DNA of 45,162 bases from Ferrovibrio sp. (GTDB lineage: Bacteria; Pseudomonadota; Alphaproteobacteria; Ferrovibrionales; Ferrovibrionaceae), in NCBI RefSeq assembly GCF_029255545.1, contig NZ_JANLJJ010000055.1, positions 1-45,162 on the forward strand, given 5' to 3'. The translations under genes and the position numbers were made by a program. The first letter of the stretch is position 1, and the number at the start of each line of letters is the position of its first letter. This document shows, one piece after another, positions 35,438-43,855 of the stretch. Below the pieces are notes generated by a model. The model searched no databases and was not told where the DNA came from. It was given only the letters and a program-made list of their open reading frames with translations.

Positions 35438-38400
35438 ATGCTGCAGGGCAGCGCCATTCTGCTTCTGTCGCTCGGTTATCTCGGACTGCTGTTCGCGATA
35501 GCCCATCTCGGCGACCGGCTCGGACCGCGCTGGTATACCGGCCGCAGCGGCGCCACCATCTATGCCTTGTCGCTCGCCATCTATTGCACCTCCTGGACCT
35601 TCTACGGCTCGGTCGGCCGCGCCGCCCTCTCCGGCCCCGATTTCATCCTGATCTATGTCGGGCCGGTGCTGGCCATCACGCTGGGCTATCCGGTGATGGC
35701 CAAGATGATCAAGATCGCCAAGCGGCAGAATGTCACCTCGATCGCCGACTTCATCGGCTCGCGTTATGGCAAGAGTCGCGCCGTGGCCGTGCTGGTCACC
35801 CTGATCGCGGTGATCGGCGTGCTGCCCTATATCTCGCTGCAGATGCAGGCGGTCAGCGTCACCTTCGAGGTGCTGGTCGGCACCGACATGGCGCATCTGC
35901 TCAATGCCAGCCTGCCGCCGCCCTGGCGCGATACCGCGATGTTCGTGGCCGGCATCATGGGCTTGTTCACCATCCTGTTCGGCGTGCGCCATGTGCAGGC
36001 CACCGAGCAGCATCGCGGCATGATGCTGGCCATCGCCTTCGAATCGCTGGTCAAGCTGGCCGCCTTCCTGGCGGTGGGCCTGTTCGTCTTCTACGGCCTG
36101 TTCGATTCCGGCAGCGACCTGCTGGCCCGGGTGCAGGCCGATCCGCGCCTGACCGCGCAGCTGAGCCAGGGCCTGGGCAGCAACTGGATCGCCATGACGG
36201 TCCTGTCCGCCTTCGCCTTCCTCTGCCTGCCGCGCCAGTTCCATGTCGCCGTGGTGGAAGGCAGCGACCCGAACAGCCTGAAGGCGGCGCGCTGGCTGTT
36301 TCCGCTCTACCTGGTCGCCATCAACCTGTTCGTCGTGCCGATTGCCGCAGCCGGCCTGCTCCTGACCGACAAGGGCACCAATCCGGATTTCTTCGTCCTT
36401 ACCCTGCCGCTGAAGGCCGACCATATCGCCCTGTCGGTCTTTGCCTTCATCGGCGGCCTTTCGGCAGCAACCTCGATGGTAATCGTCGCCTGCATGGCGC
36501 TGTCGATCATGGTGTCGAACGAGCTGGTGACGCCGTTCCTGCTGCGCTCACGCGCCGGCGGCTCCGGCGAAGTCGGCCAGATCGTGCTGAATGTGCGCCG
36601 CGCCGCCGTCGTCCTGATCCTGATCGCGGCTTATATCTATCATACCTGGATCGCCGGCTATCTGCCGCTGTCCTCGATTGGCATGATCTCGTTCTGCGCG
36701 GTGGCCAATTTCGCGCCGCCCCTGCTGCTCGGCCTGTACTGGAAACGCGCCCATCGCCACGGCGTGATCGCCGGCCTGCTGGCGGCGTTTGCCGTGTGGA
36801 TCTACGCCCTGCTGGTGCCGTCCATCGAGGGCGCGGCGACCGGCCGGCCGATGGTGGCGCCGCTGGCCGCCTGGCTGCCCTGGCCGATCAGCGATTTCGA
36901 CGCCATCCTGCAAGGCTTCGTCGCCAGCGTCGTCGCCAATCTGACGCTGCTGATCGGCGTGTCGCTGCTGTCGCGGCCGCGCAGCCGCGACCTTGAGCAG
37001 GCGGCGATCTTCGTCTCCGGCGGCGAAGGCCTGCCAGCCACCGCCTTTGTTGAAGCCGATCACGACCCGCGCATCGACGAGCTGCGCGCCCTGGCCGCGC
37101 GTTTCATCGGCGAGGAGCGCGCCGAACGCGCCTTTGCCGGCCGTCGCATGAGCGCGGGCGAGGCCATGGCCTTCACCGAGCATCTGCTGGGCGGCGCGAT
37201 CGGCGCGGCATCGGCGCGCATCGTGATGGCCTCGGCCCAGGGCAAGAACCTGCTCAGCCCGCGCGCCGCCCGCGCCATGCTGGGCGAGGCATCCGAAGCG
37301 ATCCGTCACAATCTCGACCTGCTGCGCACCACGCTCGACCATATCAGCCAGGGCATCGGCGTGTTCGACAACCGCCAGCGCCTGGCGGCCTGGAACGACC
37401 GCTTCTTCGACCTGCTCGGCCTGCCGGCCAATCTGGCCGAGAATGGCGTGCCGCTCGCCACCCTGGTGGGCGACGCCGCCTCGGATCTCGCCGCCATGCT
37501 GGCGTCCGGCGCCAGCGGCTCGCGCATCCACGAACAGCGCCAGCCGAGCGGCCGGGTGATCGAAATCCGCGTCGATCCGATGCCCGATGGCGGCTTCGTC
37601 GCCACCTGCACGGATATCAGCGACCGCGTCCGCGCCGCCGAGGCGCTGCGCGATTCCGAGCGCGCCATCCGCATCTATACCGACAACGTGCCGGTGCTGA
37701 TCGCCTATGTGGATCGCGACGAGCGCTATCGCTTCACCAACATGCCGTTCCGCCGCGCCCTGCATCTGCCGCAGGACCAAATCGATGGCCGGCGCGTCCA
37801 CGAGATGCTGCCATCCGACCGGTATCTGCGGCTGAAGCCGCATATCGAAGCCGCCCTGGCCGGCCAGCGCCAAAGCTTCGAGACCGAATTCCCCACCAAT
37901 GACGCCAAGATCGAGGTGGCGCACGGCACGTATATTCCGCATATCGACGAGCAGGGCACGGTACTGGGTTTCTTCCTGCTCTATCAGGACGTCACCGAGC
38001 GGCGCCGCGCCGATGCCGCCCTGCGCGCCGCCTATGAAGGCCTGGAGCGCCGCGTCGCCGAGCGCACCGCCGAATTGCAGCTGGCCGTGCAGGAGCTGGA
38101 ATCCTCGCGGGCGCAGGCGGAAGCGGCCAACCTGGGCAAGACCCGCTTTCTGGCTGCCGCCAGCCACGACCTGCTGCAGCCCTTGCATGCCGCGCGGCTG
38201 TTCACCGCTGCCCTGGCCGAACGCGAGCCGGACAATCCGCTGGTCTCGAAGATCGACCATGGCCTCGGCGCGGTGGAGGCCCTGCTCGATGCCCTGCTCG
38301 ATATTTCCAAGCTGGATGCCGGCGCCGTGCAGCTCGAGGTGCGACCGGTGGCGCTGGGGCCGCTGCTCGATTCCATCGTGTCGGCCTTTGCGCCGCTCGC

Positions 38401-39280
38401 CGCCCGGCGCCATGTCACGCTGAAAGCGGTGCCGACCGGCGCCACGGTCAGCAGCGATCCGGCCCTGCTGCGCCGCGTGCTGCAGAATTTCGTCGCCAAT
38501 GCCATTCGCTATACCAGCGCCGACGAGCCGAACCGCCGCGTGCTGATCGGCTGCCGGCGGCGCGGCGACAGCATCCGCATCGAGGTCTGCGACAACGGCC
38601 CCGGCATCCCGGATGACAAGCGGCAGGTGATCTTCCAGGAATTCGCCCGGCTGGAGCGCGGCGGCGATGCGGCCGAGCGCGGCCTTGGCCTTGGCCTTGC
38701 CATTGTCGAGCGCATCGCCCGCATGCTGAACAGCCCGATCGGGCTGCGCTCAAGCGTCGGCCGCGGTTCGGTCTTCAGCATCACCGTGCCGCGCGCCGCC
38801 GTCGAACCCGCCCTGCCCGCGCTGCAGCCGGCATTGCCGGCCTTCACCGCCGGTTCGCTCAGCGGCAGCTTCGTGCTCTGCATCGAGAACGAGGCCGGCG
38901 TGCGCGAGGCGATGACCACGCTGCTGGAAGGCTGGTCCTGCACGGTGGCGGCGGTCGACACGATCGCCGCGGCCCGTGAGGCGGTGGCCGCCGTTGGCCG
39001 CAACCCGGACGTGATCCTGGCCGACCTGCATCTGGATGAGGATTCACCCGATGGGCTGGACGCGATCGCGCAGCTGCGCCGCGACTGGGGCCAGCAGCTG
39101 CCGGCCATCCTGATCACCGCCGACCGTGGCCAGGACATGCGCCGCCGCGCCGCCGAGACCCATGTAGACGTGTTGCACAAACCAGTGAAACCTGCGGCCC
39201 TGCGCGCCCTGATCAGCCAGCGCCGGCGGCCGGTCCAGCCCCAGCCCCTGGCCCGGTCCCTGGCCGAAACCGGCGACTGA
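35438..39280 (+). CDS. NahK/ErcS-like hybrid histidine kinase with sodium/solute symporter-like N-terminus
   Basis: About 1280 residues. Residues 1-500 form a 12-13 helix domain like sodium:solute symporters (CTSWTFYGSVGRAA, NVTSIADFIGSRYGKS, PRQFHVAVVE), as in CbrA and ErcS. PAS domains follow (about 625-735 and 740-850), then a HisKA box (AASHDLLQPLHAARL, His near 907), an HATPase (NFVANAIRY, DNGPGIPDD, GLGLGLAIV) and a C-terminal receiver (VILADLHLDED, Asp near 1195). The ATG at 35438 follows GGGGAGA. A CTG at 35411 five bases after GGAGG is an alternative. It converges on a LuxR response regulator gene, its likely partner. Confidence 0.92.
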   Translation: MLQGSAILLLSLGYLGLLFAIAHLGDRLGPRWYTGRSGATIYALSLAIYCTSWTFYGSVGRAALSGPDFILIYVGPVLAITLGYPVMAKMIKIAKRQNVTSIADFIGSRYGKSRAVAVLVTLIAVIGVLPYISLQMQAVSVTFEVLVGTDMAHLLNASLPPPWRDTAMFVAGIMGLFTILFGVRHVQATEQHRGMMLAIAFESLVKLAAFLAVGLFVFYGLFDSGSDLLARVQADPRLTAQLSQGLGSNWIAMTVLSAFAFLCLPRQFHVAVVEGSDPNSLKAARWLFPLYLVAINLFVVPIAAAGLLLTDKGTNPDFFVLTLPLKADHIALSVFAFIGGLSAATSMVIVACMALSIMVSNELVTPFLLRSRAGGSGEVGQIVLNVRRAAVVLILIAAYIYHTWIAGYLPLSSIGMISFCAVANFAPPLLLGLYWKRAHRHGVIAGLLAAFAVWIYALLVPSIEGAATGRPMVAPLAAWLPWPISDFDAILQGFVASVVANLTLLIGVSLLSRPRSRDLEQAAIFVSGGEGLPATAFVEADHDPRIDELRALAARFIGEERAERAFAGRRMSAGEAMAFTEHLLGGAIGAASARIVMASAQGKNLLSPRAARAMLGEASEAIRHNLDLLRTTLDHISQGIGVFDNRQRLAAWNDRFFDLLGLPANLAENGVPLATLVGDAASDLAAMLASGASGSRIHEQRQPSGRVIEIRVDPMPDGGFVATCTDISDRVRAAEALRDSERAIRIYTDNVPVLIAYVDRDERYRFTNMPFRRALHLPQDQIDGRRVHEMLPSDRYLRLKPHIEAALAGQRQSFETEFPTNDAKIEVAHGTYIPHIDEQGTVLGFFLLYQDVTERRRADAALRAAYEGLERRVAERTAELQLAVQELESSRAQAEAANLGKTRFLAAASHDLLQPLHAARLFTAALAEREPDNPLVSKIDHGLGAVEALLDALLDISKLDAGAVQLEVRPVALGPLLDSIVSAFAPLAARRHVTLKAVPTGATVSSDPALLRRVLQNFVANAIRYTSADEPNRRVLIGCRRRGDSIRIEVCDNGPGIPDDKRQVIFQEFARLERGGDAAERGLGLGLAIVERIARMLNSPIGLRSSVGRGSVFSITVPRAAVEPALPALQPALPAFTAGSLSGSFVLCIENEAGVREAMTTLLEGWSCTVAAVDTIAAAREAVAAVGRNPDVILADLHLDEDSPDGLDAIAQLRRDWGQQLPAILITADRGQDMRRRAAETHVDVLHKPVKPAALRALISQRRRPVQPQPLARSLAETGD

Positions 39281-39307
39281 TCCGTTTCAGTCAGGGCAAG
39301 AAATCTG

Positions 39308-39982
39308 TCAGAGCGAGAAATGCCGGGCGGCGATGACCGCCTGAGTCCGACTGCGCACGCCAAGCTTCTTGAGGATCGCGGTAACATGCGCCTTCACCGT
39401 GGCCTCGCCGACCGACAGCTCATGGGCGATCTGCTTGTTCAGCTTGCCCTTGCTGAGCAGGGTGAGGACGCGCAGCTGCTGCGGCGTCAGCTCGGCGACG
39501 CGGCGGGCGAAGTCATCCGGGACATCCGGGACGCCGCCATCCTCCAGTTCAGGCGGCAGCCAGACCTCGCCGTCCAGCACCGATTGCAGCGCGCTGGCGA
39601 TGGTGTCGAGCGCGGCTGATTTCGGCACGAAGGCGGCGGCGCCGAATTCGATGGCGCGGCGCATCACGGCCGGCTCGCGCGTGGACGAGACGATCGCCAC
39701 CGGCACGGCGGGATGGCTGGCGCGCACCGTGGCGAGGCCGGAGAAACCGTCCATGCCCGGCATGTCGAGATCGAGGATCAGCAGATCGACGGCCTCGCGC
39801 GCATCCAGGACGGCGCGAGCCTCGTTGAGGTCGGAACAGCCGATCACCGCGACGCCGGCCATGGCCTGCCGCAATGCCTGGCCCAGCGCCTCGCGCACCA
39901 GTGGGTGGTCGTCGGCGATGATGATTGTCAGCGCCGGTTCTGTGCCGGTCTTATCTGTGCCGGTCTTGTTGGCTCCCGTCAT
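39308..39982 (-). CDS. LuxR/NarL-family response regulator
   Basis: About 224 residues from the ATG at 39982 (the upstream open frame lacks a ribosome site). A receiver domain (residues 15-135) has the acidic pair in IIIADDHPLVREAL, the phosphoacceptor Asp in LLILDLDMPGMDG and the Lys in FVPKSA. A LuxR HTH (about 155-215) contains LTPQQLRVLTLLSKGKLNKQIAHELS and VKAHVTAILKKLGVRSRTQ. The gene is convergent with the hybrid kinase, 27 bases apart. Such pairs are common for NahK/ErcS kinases. Target genes are unknown. Confidence 0.92.
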   Translation of the reverse strand: MTGANKTGTDKTGTEPALTIIIADDHPLVREALGQALRQAMAGVAVIGCSDLNEARAVLDAREAVDLLILDLDMPGMDGFSGLATVRASHPAVPVAIVSSTREPAVMRRAIEFGAAAFVPKSAALDTIASALQSVLDGEVWLPPELEDGGVPDVPDDFARRVAELTPQQLRVLTLLSKGKLNKQIAHELSVGEATVKAHVTAILKKLGVRSRTQAVIAARHFSL

Positions 39983-40092
39983 GATCGCGAGGGTAAACCA
40001 CCGCTCCGCGCGCAGCAAGGTGAAGGCGGCACTGGACAGCGGCAATAGACCGGGCTAGTGCAGACCCTCGCCACCGTTCCAGGGAGCCCGTC

Positions 40093-41133
40093 ATGAGCAT
40101 TGCCGGCATTGTGGATATCTCGTCCCTCACCGCACGTTGCGCTGCGGCCGAACCACACCACGACTGGTCGCGCGCGGAAATCGATGCGCTATTCGCCCTG
40201 CCATTCAGCGACCTGGTCTTCCTGGCCCAGCAGGCGCACCGCCGCCATTTCGCCGCCAACGCGGTGCAGATGAGCACCCTGCTGAGCATCAAGACCGGCG
40301 GCTGTCCCGAGGACTGCGCCTATTGCCCCCAGAGCGCGAGTTTCGACACCGGCGTCAAGGCCGAGAAGCTGATGGGGCTGGACGAGACCCTGGCCGCCGC
40401 GCGCGAGGCCAAGGCGGCCGGCGCCAGCCGCTTCTGCATGGGCGCGGCCTGGCGCAGCCCGAAGGAGCGCGACCTTGAGAAGGTCTGCGCCATGATCGCC
40501 GAGGTGAAGGCGCTGGGCCTGGAGACCTGCGCCACGCTGGGCATGCTGTCGTCCGAGCAGGCGCAGCGGCTGGGCGAGGCCGGGCTGGATTACTACAACC
40601 ACAACCTCGACACCTCGCCCGAGCATTACGGCGCGATCATCACCACGCGGACCTACCAGGACCGGCTCGACACGCTGTCCAACGTGCGCGAAGCCGGGCT
40701 GAAAGTGTGCTGCGGCGGCATCGTGGGCTTAGGGGAAAAGGCCGAGGACCGTACCGGCCTGCTGCACAGCCTGGCCACCCTGCCCGCCCATCCCGACAGC
40801 GTGCCGATCAACATGCTGGTGCAGGTGGAGGGCACGCCGCTGGACGGCCAGGCGCCGCTGGACGGCATCGACTTCGTGCGCACCATCGCGGTGGCCCGCA
40901 TCGTGATGCCGGCCTCGATGGTGCGTCTGTCGGCCGGGCGCGAGCAGATGAGCGAGGAATTGCAGGCGCTGTGTTTCCTGGCCGGCGCCAACTCGATCTT
41001 CCTGGGCGAGAAGCTGCTGACCACGAAGAACCCCGGCAAGAATCGCGACGCGACCCTGCTGGCCAAGCTGGGCATCACCGCGATGCCGCACACCACTGTT
41101 GAAGTCGGCGGCTCAGCCGAAGCGGCGCAGTGA
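40093..41133 (+). CDS. bioB: Biotin synthase
   Basis: A 346-residue radical SAM enzyme that inserts sulfur into dethiobiotin. The CxxxCxxC motif ([10 protein letters not shown], about residues 71-78) binds the SAM [4Fe-4S] cluster. Other family segments are [31 protein letters not shown] (in LSAGREQM) and [20 protein letters not shown] lies before the ATG. It is alone here, with no bioF, bioD or bioA. It is divergent from the LuxR regulator across 110 bases. Its 3' end overlaps the convergent next gene by 21 bases. Confidence 0.96.
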   Translation: MSIAGIVDISSLTARCAAAEPHHDWSRAEIDALFALPFSDLVFLAQQAHRRHFAANAVQMSTLLSIKTGGCPEDCAYCPQSASFDTGVKAEKLMGLDETLAAAREAKAAGASRFCMGAAWRSPKERDLEKVCAMIAEVKALGLETCATLGMLSSEQAQRLGEAGLDYYNHNLDTSPEHYGAIITTRTYQDRLDTLSNVREAGLKVCCGGIVGLGEKAEDRTGLLHSLATLPAHPDSVPINMLVQVEGTPLDGQAPLDGIDFVRTIAVARIVMPASMVRLSAGREQMSEELQALCFLAGANSIFLGEKLLTTKNPGKNRDATLLAKLGITAMPHTTVEVGGSAEAAQ

Positions 41134-41484
41134 GGGCAGCGAAGGCGGCATGCCGGTGCAGCCGGCGAGCGTGAACAGCGTGAAAGGCTGGGCGCGGTAG
41201 ACGCCGATGGCGCCGCTCTCGCGCAGGCGGCCGGCGAAACCGGGATCGTCGGAGGCCAGCTCGACCGCGTTGGGCAGCCAGGTCTGTCGCACCAGCCGGG
41301 CTTCCGTCTGCGTCGCCGCCGCCGTGACGGCCAGCGCATCCCAGCCGAAGGGATAGACCGCGATCACCCGGCCGCTGGCCTCCGGCGGCAGGGCGGCGCG
41401 CTGCACCGTGACGGCAAACAGCAGGCCCCAGACCAGCAGCACCGCCAGCGCAAAACCCAACGCGATGCGGTGCGTGCCGGCCAT
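41113..41484 (-). CDS. Small membrane-anchored protein, unknown function
   Basis: A 123-residue protein with one N-terminal helix (about residues 8-27, [20 protein letters not shown]) and an exported domain that looks compact ([49 protein letters not shown]). I do not recognise a family. It starts four bases after the stop of the MFS gene on the same strand and is probably co-transcribed with it. Its last 21 bases are antisense to the end of bioB. The AT-poor codon usage matches its neighbours. Confidence 0.65.
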   Translation of the reverse strand: MAGTHRIALGFALAVLLVWGLLFAVTVQRAALPPEASGRVIAVYPFGWDALAVTAAATQTEARLVRQTWLPNAVELASDDPGFAGRLRESGAIGVYRAQPFTLFTLAGCTGMPPSLPSLRRFG

Positions 41485-41488
41485 GGCG

Positions 41489-42727
41489 TTACTCTGCCGG
41501 CGCTGGCGAGAGGCGCGCCAGCGGGCGTTCGTCGATCGGCCAGTGCACGATGGCGGCGAACACGCCGAGACCCATCGAGATCCACCAGACCAGATTGTAG
41601 GACCCCGTCATGTCGAACAGGCGGCCACCGAGCCAGACGCCAAGGAAACCGCCGACCTGGTGGCTGAAAAAGACGATGCCAAACAGCGTGGCCATGTAGC
41701 GCGGGCCGAAGATCTGCGCCACCAGCCCGGAGGTGAGCGGCACGGTGGAGAGCCAGAGCAGGCCCATGGCGAAGGCGAAGACCAGCACGCTGACCTCGGT
41801 CATGGGCAGCATGACGAACACCGTGATCACCACGGCGCGCGCGCCGTAGATGAAGCTGAGCAGGTATTTCTTGCTGCGTTTGCCGCCCAGCACGCCAGCC
41901 GTATACGAGCCGACCACGTTGGCGAGGCCGACCAGGGCCAGCGCCCAGGCGCCGGTGGCGGGATCGAGGCCGCGGTCGACGATATAGGCCGGCAGATGGG
42001 TCTGGATGAAGGAGACGTGGAAGCCGCAGACGAAAAAGCCCGAGATCAGCAGCCAGTAGCTTTTCTGCACGCCGGCCTCGCGCAGGGCCTCGCCCATCGA
42101 CTGCTGCGGCCCGCTGCCCTCCGGCGCCTTGCCGGCCAGCACCAGCGCCAGCGGCGCGATGGCCAGCGCAAACAGGCTGAGCAGGATCAGCGCGAAAGCC
42201 GTGCCGAAGGCGGCGATGAAGGCCTGGCCCAGCGGCACCATTAAAAACTGCCCCATCGAACCGGCCGCCGTGCCGATGCCCAGCGCCCAGGAGCGTTTTT
42301 CGGGCGGCACCATGCGGGCGATGGCCGACAGCGCCACGGTAAACGACGAGCCGGCCAGGCCGATGCCGATCAGCATGCCGAGCGTGACGTTGAGCATCAG
42401 CGGCGTGGTGGCATAGGCGGTGAGCGCCACGCCGGCGGCATAGAACAGCGCACCGCCGACCAGCACGCGGGCGGAACCGTAGCGGTCGGCGAGCGCGCCG
42501 GCGAAAGGCTGGCCGAAGCCCCACAGCACGGTCTGGATGGCGATGCCGAAGGCGAAGACCTCGCGGCCCCAGCCATTGGCGGCGCTGATCGGCTCGAGGA
42601 ACAGGCCAAAGCCCGAGCGCACGCCGAAATTCAGCAGGGCGATGGTGCAGCCGGCGAGGATGATCAGCAGCGGGGTGCGCCAGGAGGTCGGGGCCCCGGA
42701 GCGGGGGGCCTGGGTCTGGGTCGTCAT
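41489..42727 (-). CDS. Major facilitator superfamily transporter
   Basis: A 412-residue transporter with 12 predicted helices (starting LLIILAGCTIALLNFGV) and the family loop motif in QPFAGALADRYGSAR. The style (RSGFGLFLEPISAANGWGREVFAFGIAIQ) is close to monocarboxylate or oxalate/formate exchangers of the MFS. Its substrate is unknown. AGGAG lies ten bases before the ATG, and a perfect 12-base palindrome lies immediately upstream of it. A small membrane protein gene follows at four bases. Confidence 0.9.
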   Translation of the reverse strand: MTTQTQAPRSGAPTSWRTPLLIILAGCTIALLNFGVRSGFGLFLEPISAANGWGREVFAFGIAIQTVLWGFGQPFAGALADRYGSARVLVGGALFYAAGVALTAYATTPLMLNVTLGMLIGIGLAGSSFTVALSAIARMVPPEKRSWALGIGTAAGSMGQFLMVPLGQAFIAAFGTAFALILLSLFALAIAPLALVLAGKAPEGSGPQQSMGEALREAGVQKSYWLLISGFFVCGFHVSFIQTHLPAYIVDRGLDPATGAWALALVGLANVVGSYTAGVLGGKRSKKYLLSFIYGARAVVITVFVMLPMTEVSVLVFAFAMGLLWLSTVPLTSGLVAQIFGPRYMATLFGIVFFSHQVGGFLGVWLGGRLFDMTGSYNLVWWISMGLGVFAAIVHWPIDERPLARLSPAPAE

Positions 42728-42742
42728 GGGGACTCGTCTCCT

Positions 42743-42754
42743 GAACGCTCGTTC
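42743..42754. promoter_or_regulatory. Putative TetR-type operator upstream of the MFS gene
   Basis: GAACGCTCGTTC is a perfect palindrome with a two-base centre, directly upstream of the AGGAG ribosome site of the MFS gene. TetR repressors often bind such GAACG-N2-CGTTC sequences. No TetR gene is adjacent, so the regulator would be elsewhere. Confidence 0.4.
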
Positions 42755-42758
42755 GTTT

Positions 42759-43153
42759 CCAAGCCCTGCACTTAGGCAAGCGGGGCCGAAGCGGCAAGTC
42801 TTAAATTGGCACCGTACAAGTTCTGGCCTGTTGCGGATTGTGCAGCGCGGGCCAGCGCGGATTGCGCTGCCGCGCCGGGATTTGCAGTCGAGAGCGATGC
42901 GTTTTGAATCGTTTTGCGATGGTTTTGCATAGGTAAGTTATTGATTTTATATAAATGTGAGAGTCTGTCTTAGAAAGCAGGAATGGTTTCTAAATACCGG
43001 TCTGTGGCTCACCTGAACAGTATAGAACATAATAGGGTTATTGTTAAGATATAAAACCTAATTATGTAGTTCCCGCCATACGGAAAAACATCTTATCACT
43101 TTGGAATAATTGAGTTTTATGTGCCATTAGGCTGGGGAAGAAAAAAGAGTACA
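42759..43153. other. AT-rich intergenic DNA, unlike its surroundings
   Basis: About 400 bases with no gene. Composition drops from the GC-rich background to clearly AT-rich between about 42900 and 43140. Three GTTTTG copies occur at 42901, 42911 and 42922, spaced 10 and 11 bases, about one helical turn. This composition and the nearby transposase fragment suggest acquired DNA. Confidence 0.5.
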
Positions 43154-43282
43154 ATGATTGTGGTTTTGCAGCGTCGTCTGTTTCGTACTCGTCCTGATGA
43201 TGCTGCTGAGAATGTGCGTAGTGATAAGTCGGCTGATACGCCGATTATGCGTTTCAAGTTTCCTGAAACGATGGCAGAATGA
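43154..43282 (+). CDS. Small ORF (42 aa), unknown function, atypical codon use
   Basis: A 42-residue ORF starting MIVVLQRRLFRTRPDDAAEN and ending RFKFPETMAE. A purine-rich run with GAG lies about six bases before the ATG, so it may be translated. Codons favour T in the third position (CGT, GAT, GCT), unlike the GC-rich neighbours, which suggests recent arrival. The product would be a small, highly charged, soluble protein. Not recognised. The frame is open again after the TGA but passes through strong hairpins, so I end it here. Confidence 0.4.
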   Translation: MIVVLQRRLFRTRPDDAAENVRSDKSADTPIMRFKFPETMAE

Positions 43283-43316
43283 TTTCCGAAGTTTCCGCGT
43301 GACGAGTCTGCGGAAA

Positions 43317-43623
43317 TTGCGCCGAAAGGCGCAAAGCAAGACGCCCCCGGATTTCTCCGGAGGCGTCCCGTAGTGTCCCCCAACGGGGCTGCGAATTACG
43401 GCGGTGTTGGTAGCGCCTCCGTAACCCGGACGGAGATTATATTATGGGTTGCATGCCCATACACCTCCTTTCGGTACTGTACTTGGGGCGTGGGATGCCG
43501 CCGACCGCTAAATCAACGGCATCCCGGCCCCAGCCAGCCTCCCTGCGAAACAGGGAGACAATCGCTAATTTTACAGGCCCGTTCGGGAGCCCGGATAGCT
43601 GATTGTTTGCTTTCCGGAGCAAA
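43317..43623. ncRNA. Dense run of stem-loops, possible structured RNA or mobile-element end
   Basis: Within 307 bases at least six inverted repeats occur. (a) 43317-43334, TTGCGCC-GAAA-GGCGCAA. (b) 43340-43367, GACGCC.CCGGA with complement. (c) 43417-43435, CTCCGT/ACGGAG. (e) 43484-43532, TGGGGC-gt-GGGATGCCG with its complement, a 15-base stem. (f) 43539-43557, CTCCCTG-cgaaa-CAGGGAG. (h) 43606-43623, TTTGCT/AGCAAA. A smaller one (ATGGG/CCCAT) lies at 43444-43460. On the minus strand stem (b) is followed by TTGCTTTG, so it might end a transcript. No protein frame here is convincing. I do not recognise the RNA family. Confidence 0.4.
43437..43472 (-). other. Perfect Shine-Dalgarno followed by a seven-codon ORF (MGMQPII)
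   Basis: On the minus strand GAAAGGAGGTGT (43472-43461) is followed by ATG GGC ATG CAA CCC ATA ATA TAA. The AAAGGAGGTG run is an almost full match to the 16S anti-Shine-Dalgarno. The second ATG has ideal spacing. It lies between stem-loops, so it could be a leader peptide or a decoy ribosome site. On the plus strand the same bases mimic the 16S 3' end (CACCTCCTTTC). Confidence 0.35.
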
Positions 43624-43649
43624 AACTCGCTTGCTTTAGAGGATTCGCA

Positions 43650-43811
43650 ATGGGTAGTGGGCCCGATTCGCAAGATCGGTCCCAATACCCGGACGACCAA
43701 GCCGACGACCGGTTCAAGCGGCTGCTAGCCAGCGCCCTGAATACCCGGCCCCAGCCGATCAAGGACATCCCGAAGAAGCGCAAGGGCCGGAAGCCTACTT
43801 CCGCCGCCTAG
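43650..43811 (+). CDS. Small ORF (53 aa), basic protein next to an IS1595 remnant
   Basis: A 53-residue ORF starting MGSGPDSQDRSQYPDDQADD and ending with a Lys/Arg-rich tail (PIKDIPKKRKGRKPTSAA). AGAGGAT lies about seven bases before the ATG, and codon use is GC-rich like the chromosome. Its core FKRLLASALNTRPQP resembles tiny alphaproteobacterial proteins often found near transposons; I recall the style but no function. It converges on the transposase remnant, ending 45 bases before that gene's stop, so it may be a passenger of the element. Confidence 0.6.
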   Translation: MGSGPDSQDRSQYPDDQADDRFKRLLASALNTRPQPIKDIPKKRKGRKPTSAA

Positions 43812-43855
43812 CCGCCTGCCGGATAAACCAGTCTGTCAGAAGAAACGGAACCGGC

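Noticed and set aside
36548-38413. Minus-strand open frame of 621 codons
   Set aside because: It is antisense to the hybrid kinase. Its Gln/His/Gly-rich composition is typical of a reverse shadow of a GC-rich gene.
43280-43282. In-frame TGA followed by a long open stretch, a possible readthrough or selenocysteine site
   Set aside because: The downstream frame crosses several strong stem-loops and codes for nothing recognisable. No selenocysteine element was seen.
43366-43382. GGGGGACACTAC as a possible IS terminal repeat on the minus strand
   Set aside because: No matching inverted copy was found in the window, so I could not define an element end.
43117-43383. Minus-strand 88-codon frame, and plus-strand frame 43373-43639
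   Set aside because: Both use non-ATG starts, have no ribosome site and run through the hairpin block. Neither product is recognisable.
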